Assembly: GCA_937895705.1 (NCBI GenBank)
Contig: CALBKM010000051.1
Location: forward strand, 34,457-98,456
Origin: an uncultured Clostridia bacterium
GTDB taxonomy: Bacteria > Bacillota > Clostridia > Lachnospirales > Lachnospiraceae
Length of the DNA: 64,000 nt
Direction of reading: 5' to 3'
Shown here: one piece after another, positions 8,888-17,329 of the stretch
How positions within the stretch are numbered: position 1 is the first letter of the stretch
How the letters are laid out: the number at the start of each line of letters is the position of its first letter
Program-made: the position numbers and the translations under genes
The notes under the pieces: generated by a model
The model's database searches: none
Seen by the model: only the letters and a program-made list of their open reading frames with translations
What the model was told of the DNA's origin: nothing

Positions 8888-9508
8888 CTATTTTTCAATC
8901 TTCTTGCCGTTTCGACGCAATTCCCGGAAAAAGGTTTGTAACAATTCGGTACACTCCTCTTCCAGGACTCCTTTTTCAAACATAACCCGGTGATTTAACC
9001 CCGGCGTGTCCAGTATATTCAACACCGAACCCGCACATCCCGCTTTCGGATTCATGCAACCTGCCACCACCCGAGGAATCCTGGCCTGTACAATTGCCCC
9101 GGCACACATCGGGCACGGTTCCAGCGTCACATAAAGCGTACAGTCCTCCAGTCGCCAGTCTCCGAATAACTTACTGGCCTTTTTAATGACCGCCATTTCC
9201 GCATGGGCCAGTGTTGTTTTGTCGGTATTCCGGCGATTGTAGCCTCTCGCCACAATTTTTCCGTCCTTTACAAGCACGCAGCCGATAGGCACTTCCAGTA
9301 ATTTTGCAGCCTTTCTCGCCTGAATAAGCGCCGCCCGCATATATTTCGCATCCTCTTTTGCCTTGGTTTCCTGCTGTTGTTTCAGAATCTTTGCTTCCTT
9401 TTCTTCTTTTTCTTTTTTTGCCTTCTGCCGCCGTAAAAAAGCTCTTTCCTTTGCTTCCCGGTCTTTCTCCCGGTTTTCGCCGGCCGGCGTTGTTCCCGTT
9501 CCTTTCAT
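8888..9508 (-). CDS. tadA: tRNA-specific adenosine deaminase TadA
   Basis: This enzyme deaminates A34 to inosine in tRNA-Arg(ACG). The zinc and catalytic motifs HAEMA and PCPMCAGA are intact, followed by the family's ...NILDTPGLNHRV... tail. At 206 residues it is longer than the usual ~150-160. The first ~55 residues are a Lys/Glu-rich stretch before the typical TadA beginning (MRAALIQARKAA). The upstream ATG at 9506-9508 is supported by AGAGGTGTG, so the extension is probably translated, although the internal Met is an alternative start. The gene begins 3 bases after the stop of the acetyltransferase gene, so the two are cotranscribed. Confidence 0.93.
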   Translation of the reverse strand: MKGTGTTPAGENREKDREAKERAFLRRQKAKKEKEEKEAKILKQQQETKAKEDAKYMRAALIQARKAAKLLEVPIGCVLVKDGKIVARGYNRRNTDKTTLAHAEMAVIKKASKLFGDWRLEDCTLYVTLEPCPMCAGAIVQARIPRVVAGCMNPKAGCAGSVLNILDTPGLNHRVMFEKGVLEEECTELLQTFFRELRRNGKKIEK

Positions 9509-9511
9509 TTG

Positions 9512-10291
9512 TCACACCTCTGTCTTATAATACTCACGTTGCTCCTCCGTCCGGAATCCCAGCTTCCGGTACAGCCGCTCTGCCGGCTCGTTTTTGGAGG
9601 ATACCTGAAGTCGCATAAGCGATTCTTCTTTCTCTGTATATTCTCTTGCGATTTCCGAAAGCAGCCGGGTTGCCATCCCTTTTCGTCGCATTGCTTCCTT
9701 TGTTTTTAACCCGAACAGATAGCATTGCTTCCCGTCATCCGTCGGAAGAACATTACACTCCGCCGCCTCTTCACCGTTCCAAAGCAATACATACCGGACA
9801 CTTCCGTCTTCCGCTTCTTCTTTTCCGAGAGACGCCTCCCGACAGGACTCCTCCGCCTCTGCCAGACTACACATCTCGATACACAGCATATACTCCGACC
9901 AGTCATACGTAAACCGGATTCCTTCTACTTGCTTCAGATCAAACCCGCAGGCAGGATTTCTTACAGTATGTACCTGCGATACTTCTACCCGTTCACATTC
10001 TCTTAAGGCACTTTTGTATAAAGCGGAAAGCATTCCGTCTTCCTTCACAAACTCTGCCACCGTAATCTCCGCATGGGTCTCGTCCGGAAAAAAAACGGTT
10101 AAAATCCCTTTGGGGAACCTCCTGCTGCCGTAAAAGAAAAAGCAATCCGCATCTTTAAACACATTCATCTCGCTTTCCAAAAAAAGCGAAGCCGACACCC
10201 CGCCCCGCTGTTTTGCTTCTTCCGTCTTTTTTTGTAACCGACACCGTTCCCTTCGGTATAATCTGTTTGCCATTTTTATCATAACGGTCAC
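9512..10291 (-). CDS. GNAT-family N-acetyltransferase
   Basis: The protein has about 260 residues with an acetyl-CoA binding motif RRKGMAT near residue 205 and the C-terminal ASKNEPAERLYRKLGFR-like strand-helix of GNAT enzymes. The N-terminal ~130 residues are less conserved and may set substrate choice, which is unknown. I chose GTG 10289-10291 because AGAGGG lies 5 bases before it; ATG at 10280-10282 is an alternative and a longer frame to 10360 has no ribosome site. It is cotranscribed with tadA (3-base gap). Confidence 0.8.
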   Translation of the reverse strand: MTVMIKMANRLYRRERCRLQKKTEEAKQRGGVSASLFLESEMNVFKDADCFFFYGSRRFPKGILTVFFPDETHAEITVAEFVKEDGMLSALYKSALRECERVEVSQVHTVRNPACGFDLKQVEGIRFTYDWSEYMLCIEMCSLAEAEESCREASLGKEEAEDGSVRYVLLWNGEEAAECNVLPTDDGKQCYLFGLKTKEAMRRKGMATRLLSEIAREYTEKEESLMRLQVSSKNEPAERLYRKLGFRTEEQREYYKTEV

Positions 10292-10399
10292 TCTTTCCCT
10301 CTGTTGATTTTTACATAACTCCCTTACAAAAATCATAGCATAGAAAAGGGAAAAAACCAATAAAAAAACAAAAGATTTTATGAATCTTTTTCCGCTTTG

Positions 10400-10428
10400 T
10401 TGCAGTTCTTTTCTTTTTGTGCTATTCT
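10400..10428 (+). promoter_or_regulatory. Promoter for the LtaS-like gene
   Basis: TTGCAG at 10400-10405, a 17-base spacer and TATTCT at 10423-10428 form a sigma-A type promoter. The predicted start is about 30 bases before the ribosome site GGGAGGG of the gene at 10468. Confidence 0.7.
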
Positions 10429-10467
10429 ATACAATGTTCATGTTGTTTTTGTTTTTCGGGAGGGATT

Positions 10468-12588
10468 ATGAACGATTCGAACTATAAAGTATTTTTTCAT
10501 ACATTGGGGGCTCAGCTGCGGCTTTTCGCAGCAGAGTGTTTCCTGCCGGCTTTTGCAATCAACCTTTTTGTTGAGTCTTTTTCCCGGCGTTCACTTGTTC
10601 TGGCCATGTTTTATATGGCACAGTCCCCGCTAGTTTTTTGCTATAATTTGCTCTTAATCTGTGCCACTCTTTCCGTTTCCTTCTTTTTCAAGCGACGGAA
10701 GTTTGCACGCTTTTTTATTATCACTCTCTGGGTGGCGGTAGGTATTACGGACTTCGTTTTACTGCAATTCCGCACCACTCCGTTTACCGCTGTGGATCTT
10801 TTACTGCTGGACTCGGCCTTTTCCATTATGGGACATTATCTGACCGTATTCCAGATTGTTCTGGTGGTCCTGGCTGTCCTCGCCGTTATCGGACTGGGCG
10901 TCTACTTATTTTTGCACACAAAAAAAGAAACAACCGGCACTTCCCGGCTTTACGCGGGTCTTGTATGCGGTCTGCTTCTTCTTGCGAGCGTAGCCTCCAC
11001 AAAGCTGTTTGTTTCCTGTAATCTTTTGGAACGCAATTTCGGCAATCTGGCTCAGAGCTTTCACACAAACGGTCTTCCGTATTGCTTCTTTTCCAGTATT
11101 TTCGGTACCGGTATCACAAAACCGGTGTCCTATTCCGAAGACGAAATTGACCGGATTGTATCTTCCATTACCGGCACTCCGACAGTTTCTCCGGAACCGG
11201 CTCCCTCGACCGGTCCGGATTCTTCGGACGTTCCGGACACAACCGGCACTCCGGCTCCAGATCGTGTCGATTTCGTTGATACCGAGCACCCGAATTTCAT
11301 CTTTTTGCAATTGGAATCCTTTTTCGACCCGACGTATATTTCCGGGGCTTCCTTTTCCGAGGACCCGGTTCCGAATTTTCGCCGATTGAAAGAGAACTTC
11401 TCTTCCGGCTTTTTAACGGTTCCTTCCATCGGCGCGGGAACCGCCAATACGGAATTTGAATTACTGACCGGCATTAATCTCGACTTTTTCGGTCCGGGCG
11501 AATATCCGTATAAAACCGTCCTCAAGGACACTGTTTGCGAGAGTCTGGCATACAATCTGTCTTCTGCCGGATTGACCCCTCATGCCATTCACAATAATGA
11601 CGGTACCTTTTACGGACGTAATACCGTATTTTCCCAGCTGGGATTCCAAACCTTTACTTCCATCGAATATATGGGCACCTACCGTACCACTCCGTTAGGC
11701 TGGGCAAAGGATGAAATTCTCCTTCCCCAGATTCTGGATACTATGAATTCCACGGAAGGCCAGGATTTTATTTACACCATTTCCGTACAGGGACACGGTG
11801 CTTATCCGGAAGAAGCGGTTTTGGAAAATCCCGTTGTCAAAATCGATGCTTTACCGGAAGAACTGAAAGACTCCTATTATGAGCTTCTTTATTTTGTTAA
11901 CCAGCTGTACGAAATGGACCGTTTTTTGCTTCGCTTAACAAACGCCCTGGAAGAGTATGACGAAGAAGTTGTCCTTGTCCTTTACGGAGACCACCTTCCT
12001 ACTTTCCCCTTTACGGATGAACTTTTGAAAAACGGGTCTGTTTTTGAAACCGAATATGTCATCTGGACCAACCGGCCGAATGATGCACCTGTTCAAAAAG
12101 ATCTGGAAGCTTATGTTCTGTCTTCTTATGTGCTGGACCTCTATGATATTCACGAAGGACTGTTTACCCGTTTTCATCAGACACAGGCAGACTCCGAAAC
12201 TTATATGGAGGACATGAAACTTCTTGCCTATGACATCTTATACGGTGATGCGGAAAGCTACGGAGGCGCCGCTCCGTTCCTTCCGACCGAACTGCAAATG
12301 GGCATCCGTCCCATTACGCTTCGTCAAGTGACGATTCAGGATGAATTAAAGGATTATGTTTGCCTGTATATCAACGGCGATAACTTCACCCCTTACAGCA
12401 TCGCCTATATCAATGACGAACCTTGTACCACAACCTACATCAACCCGCAGCTGATTTCCGCCACCGGTTTTGATCTTTCGGAAACCCTTTCGGTTCAGGT
12501 GGCACAAGTCGGTTCGGACTCCTTCCCGCTTTCCTTTACGGAAGCTATTACCGTTTCCGTTCCCAAGGACACGGTAGCGCAAAACTGA
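10468..12588 (+). CDS. LtaS-like phosphoglycerol transferase/sulfatase-fold membrane enzyme
   Basis: This encodes 706 residues. Five hydrophobic segments lie within residues 20-185. A Pro/Thr/Ser-rich linker (235-265) leads to an extracellular alkaline-phosphatase-type domain. It carries FLQLESFFDP (metal ligand Glu), the nucleophile region GAGTANTEFE (Thr325 likely), a histidine-bearing AIHNNDGTFYGRN, and the metal motif YGDHLP. This is the LtaS family, which transfers glycerol-phosphate or similar groups to cell-surface glycans; the exact polymer cannot be told. After the enzyme domain, the last ~85 residues (VTIQDELKDYVCLYINGDNFTP onward) look like an IPT/TIG-type immunoglobulin-like domain, an unusual addition. 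ATG 10468 is chosen for GGGAGGG 5 bases upstream rather than the earlier in-frame ATG at 10417, which falls in the promoter. Confidence 0.85.
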   Translation: MNDSNYKVFFHTLGAQLRLFAAECFLPAFAINLFVESFSRRSLVLAMFYMAQSPLVFCYNLLLICATLSVSFFFKRRKFARFFIITLWVAVGITDFVLLQFRTTPFTAVDLLLLDSAFSIMGHYLTVFQIVLVVLAVLAVIGLGVYLFLHTKKETTGTSRLYAGLVCGLLLLASVASTKLFVSCNLLERNFGNLAQSFHTNGLPYCFFSSIFGTGITKPVSYSEDEIDRIVSSITGTPTVSPEPAPSTGPDSSDVPDTTGTPAPDRVDFVDTEHPNFIFLQLESFFDPTYISGASFSEDPVPNFRRLKENFSSGFLTVPSIGAGTANTEFELLTGINLDFFGPGEYPYKTVLKDTVCESLAYNLSSAGLTPHAIHNNDGTFYGRNTVFSQLGFQTFTSIEYMGTYRTTPLGWAKDEILLPQILDTMNSTEGQDFIYTISVQGHGAYPEEAVLENPVVKIDALPEELKDSYYELLYFVNQLYEMDRFLLRLTNALEEYDEEVVLVLYGDHLPTFPFTDELLKNGSVFETEYVIWTNRPNDAPVQKDLEAYVLSSYVLDLYDIHEGLFTRFHQTQADSETYMEDMKLLAYDILYGDAESYGGAAPFLPTELQMGIRPITLRQVTIQDELKDYVCLYINGDNFTPYSIAYINDEPCTTTYINPQLISATGFDLSETLSVQVAQVGSDSFPLSFTEAITVSVPKDTVAQN

Positions 12589-12607
12589 TATCTTCACACA
12601 TTATGAG

Positions 12608-12638
12608 AAGCCAATCGCAACAAATGATTGGCTTTTTT
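12608..12638 (+). terminator. Intrinsic terminator after the LtaS-like gene
   Basis: AAGCCAATC and GATTGGCTT form a 9-bp stem with a 9-base loop, followed by a run of T. Confidence 0.9.
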
Positions 12639-12656
12639 CTTGCATTATGATAAAAT
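12628..12656 (+). promoter_or_regulatory. Promoter for the xylanase gene, overlapping the upstream terminator
   Basis: TTGGCT at 12628-12633 lies in the 3' arm of the terminator. A 17-base spacer leads to TAAAAT at 12651-12656. The gene starts at 12707 behind AAGGAGGT. Confidence 0.55.
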
Positions 12657-12706
12657 AAAAATGTGCGCAACTTGTTGTTCACACTATTTTTTAAGGAGGT
12701 TTACAC

Positions 12707-14515
12707 ATGAAAAAGAAACTTCAGGTTTTACTTTCCGTTGTGGTTGCGACCGCTCTTCTTGCTGCATGTAGCAAAGCACCGGAACAGACAAATACCGATA
12801 TTACCCCAACCGTCTCGGCGGAAAAGCCGGATGACTCTGCCGTTACCGAGACCCCGACTCTGACTGACGCCCCGACAGCGGAACCGTTACCGACCGCCAC
12901 CCCGGCTCCGACATCCACTCCGCGTCCGGATATTTCGAACGTCAGCTTGAAGGAGATTTATAAAGATTACTTTATGATCGGCACCATTTACAACACCTAT
13001 ATCGATTCCGGCAAGGATAACGAACTTGTAAAACAACATTTCAACGTAATTACGCCGGAAAACTTAATGAAACCGGAATATATGCAGCGTCCGCAAGGCA
13101 CCTTCAACTTCCGCGATTCCGATCATATGATAAGTATTGCGGAACGGGACGGCCTCACGGTCGTAGGACATACTCTGGCTTGGCACAGCCAGTCCGGTGA
13201 TTTCCTCGGTATTAAAAACAAAGAAGGAAACCCGGTCACCAGAGACGAAGCCATAAAGCAGTTGAAGGACCATATCTATGGTGTTGCCGGACAATACAAA
13301 GGAAAAATCTATTCCTGGGATGTTTTAAACGAGGCAATTGCCGACGGTGCACGGCTTCCTGCAGACGGTGACTGGACCAAATGTCTTCGTGACACACAGT
13401 GGACCCGTTCCATCGGACCGGAGTTTGTTGCCATGGCCTTCCGTTTTGCTCACGAAGCAGATCCGAATGCACTTTTATACTACAACGACTATAACTTAAA
13501 CGATGCGAATAAAGCCGAAATCGCCGCTGCCATGGTTGCCGATTTACGTTCTCAGGGTGTTCCGATTCACGGCATCGGCATGCAGGGACACTACAGTATC
13601 GATACCGGTCTCGGTTCCGTTCGTAACAGTCTCAAGCTGTTTTCCCAGATTGAAGGAATCAAGATATCCGTTACCGAGCTGGATGTGGGAGTTCCGAATT
13701 CCAACGGAAAACTGTCCGCTCAGAACGAGAAAAAACAGGCACTGTTTTACGCGAAGCTGTTCGGCATCTACAAAGAGTATGCGGATATTATCGAGCGCGT
13801 CACTTTCTGGGGTTATCGTGATGATACCAGCTGGAGAAAAGAAAACTGTCCTCTTCTGTTCAACAAAGATTTGTCTCCGAAGGAAACTTTCTATGCTTTG
13901 ATGGATCCGGAGGCTTACATTGCCGCTATTGATGCGGAAGAAACCGTGGTGGCCCGCAGAGCTAACGCAAACTACGGCACTCCGGTCATCGACGGTCAGA
14001 AGGATTCCATCTGGTTACAGCAGACTATGCCGTACAAGATTAACACTCCGCTTTTTGCTTATCAGGGTGCTTCCGGCACGGTTCGTATTCTTTGGGACGA
14101 ACACTTTGTTTATACTATGTTTGAAGTAACGGACAACGTATTAAATGCCGACTCCGTAAACTTACATGAGCAGGATTCCATTGAGTTGTTCCTTGACCCG
14201 GAAAACATGAAGGAAGACTACTATACCGATTATGCAGGCCAGTACCGTGTCAACTACAAGGGTGAGCTTTCCTTCGGTACGGTTCCAACTGCGGAAGGGG
14301 TCATGGCTGCCGCAGAGAAGACCGCAAACGGTTATATCATCGAGCTTGCCGTTCCTGTCGAAAATGCGCTTTCCACCGGTATGGTTCTCGGTTTCGAAGC
14401 ACAAATCAACGACAGCAACGACATGGGCACCCGTCAGAGTGTTATGAAATTTAACGACTCTTCCGACAGCTCTTATATGTCCACCTCTCTTTGGGGCGAA
14501 TTACTCTTAAAATAA
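12707..14515 (+). CDS. GH10 endo-1,4-beta-xylanase lipoprotein with C-terminal CBM9
   Basis: This encodes 602 residues and hydrolyses xylan backbones. A signal peptide with lipobox LAAC (Cys21 lipidated) anchors it outside the membrane, and a Thr/Pro-rich spacer spans residues 45-75. The GH10 barrel (about 80-400) contains HTLAWHSQ, the acid/base Glu209 in WDVLNEA, YYNDYN and the nucleophile Glu324 in SVTELDV. The last ~180 residues (IDGQKDSIW, DEHFVYTMFEVTD, SIELFLDP) form a CBM9-type module. Being anchored to the cell suggests the released oligosaccharides are captured locally. It is a single-gene unit with its own promoter, and the next gene also has one. Confidence 0.94.
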   Translation: MKKKLQVLLSVVVATALLAACSKAPEQTNTDITPTVSAEKPDDSAVTETPTLTDAPTAEPLPTATPAPTSTPRPDISNVSLKEIYKDYFMIGTIYNTYIDSGKDNELVKQHFNVITPENLMKPEYMQRPQGTFNFRDSDHMISIAERDGLTVVGHTLAWHSQSGDFLGIKNKEGNPVTRDEAIKQLKDHIYGVAGQYKGKIYSWDVLNEAIADGARLPADGDWTKCLRDTQWTRSIGPEFVAMAFRFAHEADPNALLYYNDYNLNDANKAEIAAAMVADLRSQGVPIHGIGMQGHYSIDTGLGSVRNSLKLFSQIEGIKISVTELDVGVPNSNGKLSAQNEKKQALFYAKLFGIYKEYADIIERVTFWGYRDDTSWRKENCPLLFNKDLSPKETFYALMDPEAYIAAIDAEETVVARRANANYGTPVIDGQKDSIWLQQTMPYKINTPLFAYQGASGTVRILWDEHFVYTMFEVTDNVLNADSVNLHEQDSIELFLDPENMKEDYYTDYAGQYRVNYKGELSFGTVPTAEGVMAAAEKTANGYIIELAVPVENALSTGMVLGFEAQINDSNDMGTRQSVMKFNDSSDSSYMSTSLWGELLLK

Positions 14516-14530
14516 AATACAATATTTTCC

Positions 14531-14571
14531 GAGGCTATTGCACAACTTTTTGTTGACGCGGTAGCCTCTTC
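14531..14571 (+). terminator. Probable terminator after the xylanase gene
   Basis: GAGGCTA (14531-14537) pairs with TAGCCTC (14562-14568) across a 24-base loop, followed by a short T-rich run. The long loop makes it weaker than typical. Confidence 0.55.
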
Positions 14572-14581
14572 TTTCTATACT
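14553..14581 (+). promoter_or_regulatory. Promoter for the diacylglycerol kinase-like gene
   Basis: TTGACG (14553-14558), a 17-base spacer and TATACT (14576-14581) are near consensus. The -35 lies in the loop of the preceding hairpin and the spacer contains its 3' arm. Confidence 0.75.
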
Positions 14582-14613
14582 GGAATCAGAACAAGCAAAG
14601 GAGGGGTTCCTTT

Positions 14614-15513
14614 TTGAAGCATATTTTTATTTTAAACCCTAACGCCGGGCACGGAAATGTGGCAAAAGATTTGGAAGAAAAGCTTTCCGGCACCGAATTT
14701 GATTGGCAGATTTATACCACAAAAGCTGCCGGTGACTCGGTACGTTTTATTCGCCGGTGGTGTGATACCCACCCGGAGCCGGTGCGGTTTTATGCCTGCG
14801 GCGGCGACGGCACCGTTCACGAAGTAGCCAATTCCATTTACGGCTATTCCCAGGCTTCCATGTCTTGTTATCCTTTGGGAAGCGGCAATGATTTCGTAAA
14901 GTATTACGGCGGGAAAGACCGTTTTGCCGACCCGGTGGCCTTATGCGCTGCACCGGAAGAAGCCATCGACTTAATCCGTGTCAAAGACTACTATGCCATA
15001 AACGCATGCCATTTCGGCCTGGACTCCTGCGTTGCCTCTATGATGGACAAGCTTCGTCACAAAAAGATTCTGGGCGGAAAACGTGCCTATCCGATCAGTG
15101 TCTTATACGCTTTCATCAAAGGCATGCGCCACAAAGCAACGATTTTTGCCGACGGCGAACTTCTTTGCAATACTGAGTTTCTGCTCTGTACCGCCGCAAA
15201 CGGCACCCATGTGGGAGGTTCCTACAAATGCGCTCCCCGTTCCGATAATCGGGACGGCTATATGGAGTTTTGCCTTGTACGCCGTATTTCCCGGTTGCGT
15301 TTTTTGTCCGTTATAAAAAAATATAAAGAAGGTACTCATCTGGATGACCCTTCCCTGGAAAAGTTTATTATTTACCGCCGATGTAAAACCATGAAGGTAA
15401 CCGCTCCGGAAGGCTTTACGGTCTCACTGGACGGCGAGGTAAAACAATTCTCCGAGTTCACGGCAGAGATTGTTCCCGCAGCTATCCGATTTGCGGTTCC
15501 GGAGCAAAAGTAA
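14614..15513 (+). CDS. Diacylglycerol/lipid kinase family protein (DagK/YegS-like)
   Basis: This encodes 299 residues. It begins with the family's IFILNPNAGHGN and carries the nucleotide motif ACGGDGTVHEV followed by PLGSGNDF. These proteins phosphorylate diacylglycerol or related lipids at the inner membrane face; in Gram-positives DgkB recycles diacylglycerol left by lipoteichoic acid synthesis. An LtaS-like gene lies two genes upstream, which fits but does not prove that role. The start is TTG (14614-14616), supported by GGAGGGG about 8 bases upstream and by the conserved first strand. Confidence 0.9.
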   Translation: MKHIFILNPNAGHGNVAKDLEEKLSGTEFDWQIYTTKAAGDSVRFIRRWCDTHPEPVRFYACGGDGTVHEVANSIYGYSQASMSCYPLGSGNDFVKYYGGKDRFADPVALCAAPEEAIDLIRVKDYYAINACHFGLDSCVASMMDKLRHKKILGGKRAYPISVLYAFIKGMRHKATIFADGELLCNTEFLLCTAANGTHVGGSYKCAPRSDNRDGYMEFCLVRRISRLRFLSVIKKYKEGTHLDDPSLEKFIIYRRCKTMKVTAPEGFTVSLDGEVKQFSEFTAEIVPAAIRFAVPEQK

Positions 15514-15543
15514 ATATTTCTCCGAATATTTAGTAACTTTTTC

Positions 15544-15572
15544 TTTACAAATCGCATAGAATGCTGTAGAAT
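15544..15572 (+). promoter_or_regulatory. Promoter for the ribU transcript
   Basis: TTTACA (15544-15549), a 17-base spacer and TAGAAT (15567-15572) place the transcript start about 20 bases before the FMN riboswitch. Confidence 0.7.
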
Positions 15573-15599
15573 AAGTTCGTTCGAACAAACTGAATAATG

Positions 15600-15715
15600 A
15601 TTATCTTCAGGGCAGGGTGCAATTCCCGATTGGCGGTAAAGTCCGCGCGTGCCGACGCACATGATTTGGTGCAATTCCAAAACCAACAGTATAGTCTGGA
15701 TGAAAGAAGATTTAC
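15600..15715 (+). ncRNA. FMN riboswitch (RFN element)
   Basis: The diagnostic core CAGGGCAGGGTGCAATTCCC is followed by GGCGGTAAAGTCCGCG, the closing segment GTCTGGATGAAAGAAGAT, and a P1 helix ATCTTC/GAAGAT (about 15603-15608 and 15707-15712). It senses flavin mononucleotide and lies directly before a riboflavin transporter, so high FMN should turn the importer off. Confidence 0.96.
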
Positions 15716-15774
15716 TCGATTTTTGCGTTTTATGATTGCTTTTTATCATATTCCGGAATTCGGTTAGACTACAC

Positions 15775-15810
15775 ACGCCTGAGGATATACATCTTCAGGC
15801 GTATTTCTTA
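15775..15810 (+). terminator. Expression-platform hairpin of the FMN riboswitch
   Basis: ACGCCTGA (15775-15782) and TCAGGCGT (15795-15802) form an 8-bp stem followed by ATTTCTTATTT. The T-run is interrupted, so it may act as a weak terminator; it ends 11 bases before the GGAGGG ribosome site. Confidence 0.6.
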
Positions 15811-15827
15811 TTTGGAGGGAAACTGGC

Positions 15828-16472
15828 ATGAACAGTAAAACAAAAAAAATCACAACCATAGCTATGCTTTGTGCGCTTACTTATGTTGTAATGGCTGTCG
15901 GAAGAGTTCCGGTCGTATTATTTTTAAAGTATGACCCGTCGGATGTTATCGTAACTTTGGGAGGCTTTATATGGGGACCGATGACCTCCTGCATCATTTC
16001 CTTTGTGGTCGCAACCATCGAATTATTTACCGTTAGTGATACCGGTATCATCGGCTGGGTGATGAACATTGTCCAGACCCTGTCCTTTGCCTGCGTAGCA
16101 GCAGTCATTTACAAGAAAAAGCACACTTTATCCGGTGCTGTCATCGGTTTGATTTCCGGTTGGCTCGTTTCCACTGCGGTTATGATGCTGTGGAATTACT
16201 TAGTGACCCCGATTTATATGGGTTATCCGAGAGAGGCCGTTGTAGAGCTGCTTCTTCCGGCGTTCCTGCCGTTTAACCTGTTAAAAGGCGGCTTAAATGC
16301 CTCTATCACATTCTTATTATACAAACCGGTCATTACCGTCCTTAGAAAAACCGGATTTGTTCCGGAACCGGAAAACAAAGTAAAACGCAAAAATCCGGGC
16401 TTTTTAATTCTTGCGTTTCTCGTTCTTGTGACCTGCGTACTGATTATCCTGTCCATGAGAGGGATTATTTAA
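15828..16472 (+). CDS. ribU: Riboflavin ECF transporter substrate-binding (S) component RibU
   Basis: This encodes 214 residues with six hydrophobic segments. It begins with the S-component type N-terminus (TKKITTIAMLCALTYVVMAV), and the region KYDPSDVIVTLGGFIWGP is typical of RibU. It binds extracellular riboflavin and works with a shared EcfT-EcfA energising module that is not in this window. The FMN riboswitch upstream independently supports the substrate. The ATG follows GGAGGG. The C-terminal tail adds one extra hydrophobic helix (GFLILAFLVLVTCVLIIL). Confidence 0.94.
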   Translation: MNSKTKKITTIAMLCALTYVVMAVGRVPVVLFLKYDPSDVIVTLGGFIWGPMTSCIISFVVATIELFTVSDTGIIGWVMNIVQTLSFACVAAVIYKKKHTLSGAVIGLISGWLVSTAVMMLWNYLVTPIYMGYPREAVVELLLPAFLPFNLLKGGLNASITFLLYKPVITVLRKTGFVPEPENKVKRKNPGFLILAFLVLVTCVLIILSMRGII

Positions 16473-16521
16473 ACAACATCGGAACTATTGTTATCCGGCG
16501 TTTTACAAACCGAAAAACATA

Positions 16522-16556
16522 AAAAAGGTGCTGCCCATACGACAGCACCTTTTTGA
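16522..16556. terminator. Bidirectional terminator between ribU and the minus-strand genes
   Basis: GGTGCTG (16527-16533) and CAGCACC (16543-16549) form a 7-bp GC-rich stem flanked by A5-6 and T5, so it can stop transcription from both sides. Confidence 0.88.
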
Positions 16557-16779
16557 CTCTTTTAAGGGAATGCATATAACCGAACTTCCGCATTCCGCCC
16601 CGAAGGACAAGTTTTCCATAGGCCGCGAGGAACCGGAGTTCCGAACATAATCTGGTTGACCGAACCTTAAACCATATCCGATAACAAAATAACCGAATAA
16701 CCAAACAACGCGCAACAATAAACCTTTGCTTCAGGCTGCAGCCGCCAATCAAAAAGGTGCGGACTATGCGGAAAAGATT
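16557..16779. other. Intergenic stretch with no recognised gene
   Basis: These ~220 bases between the terminator and the end of the coiled-coil gene contain only short open frames without ribosome sites. I see no tRNA, promoter pair or repeat I can support. Confidence 0.5.
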
Positions 16780-17289
16780 TTATAGCTCCACGTCAAATTC
16801 TACGGTCTGATTGTAACGGTCCAGGGCCAGCTGCATTTCCATAATGCGGGCAGCCACTGCTTCGTATTCCTTCTTTGCCAAATCCAAATCGTAATTGATG
16901 TATTGATATTCCGGCGCACTGTTTCGTGCTGCAAAGCCGGCTTCTTTTCGCATCTTCGGCTCCTGCTTTCTCAAATAATCCAGGAATTCCTTCCGCTTAT
17001 TTAACTGGGCCATTTCCACCAAAACGGAATCGATACTCAAAGCGCGCTCTCCCACCTGCACCTCGTTGATTACATTTGCCAGGTTGATAGCGTGCTTGAT
17101 TTTGCAGATTTTCTCATCCAGCTCTTTTATGGTTTCCGAAACCTTTATAAAATCATAGGACGGTACCACCGGAGTTTCTCCTACCGCTGCCGTGTACACG
17201 CAGGATTGGCGCTCTTTATTGTTCCAAAACTCCTTCTCTTCGTTAAACTGCTTCAACATTTTATTTGCATATGCCGATGTCATTTTCAT
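16780..17289 (-). CDS. Conserved hypothetical coiled-coil protein
   Basis: This encodes 169 residues, soluble, rich in Lys/Glu/Gln and predicted to be largely helical (KMLKQFNEEKEFWNNK, LDEKICKIKHAINLANVIN). The central part, with a SIDSVLVEMAQLNKRKEFL stretch, distantly resembles DIP1984/septicolysin-like proteins, but that link is weak and no function is proposed. There is no signal peptide, metal-site or catalytic motif. It lies 40 bases after rsmA on the same strand and is probably its last cotranscribed neighbour. Confidence 0.65.
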   Translation of the reverse strand: MKMTSAYANKMLKQFNEEKEFWNNKERQSCVYTAAVGETPVVPSYDFIKVSETIKELDEKICKIKHAINLANVINEVQVGERALSIDSVLVEMAQLNKRKEFLDYLRKQEPKMRKEAGFAARNSAPEYQYINYDLDLAKKEYEAVAARIMEMQLALDRYNQTVEFDVEL

Positions 17290-17329
17290 AGTTTTCGTTC
17301 TCCTTCTTATCCGTCTTTGTTCCTTTCAC

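Noticed and set aside
16575..16655. A 26-codon plus-strand frame beginning MHITELPHSAPKD in the intergenic stretch
   Set aside because: No ribosome site and it lies just after a terminator. The translation recalls junk frames often seen in degenerate intergenic DNA, so it is not reported as a gene.
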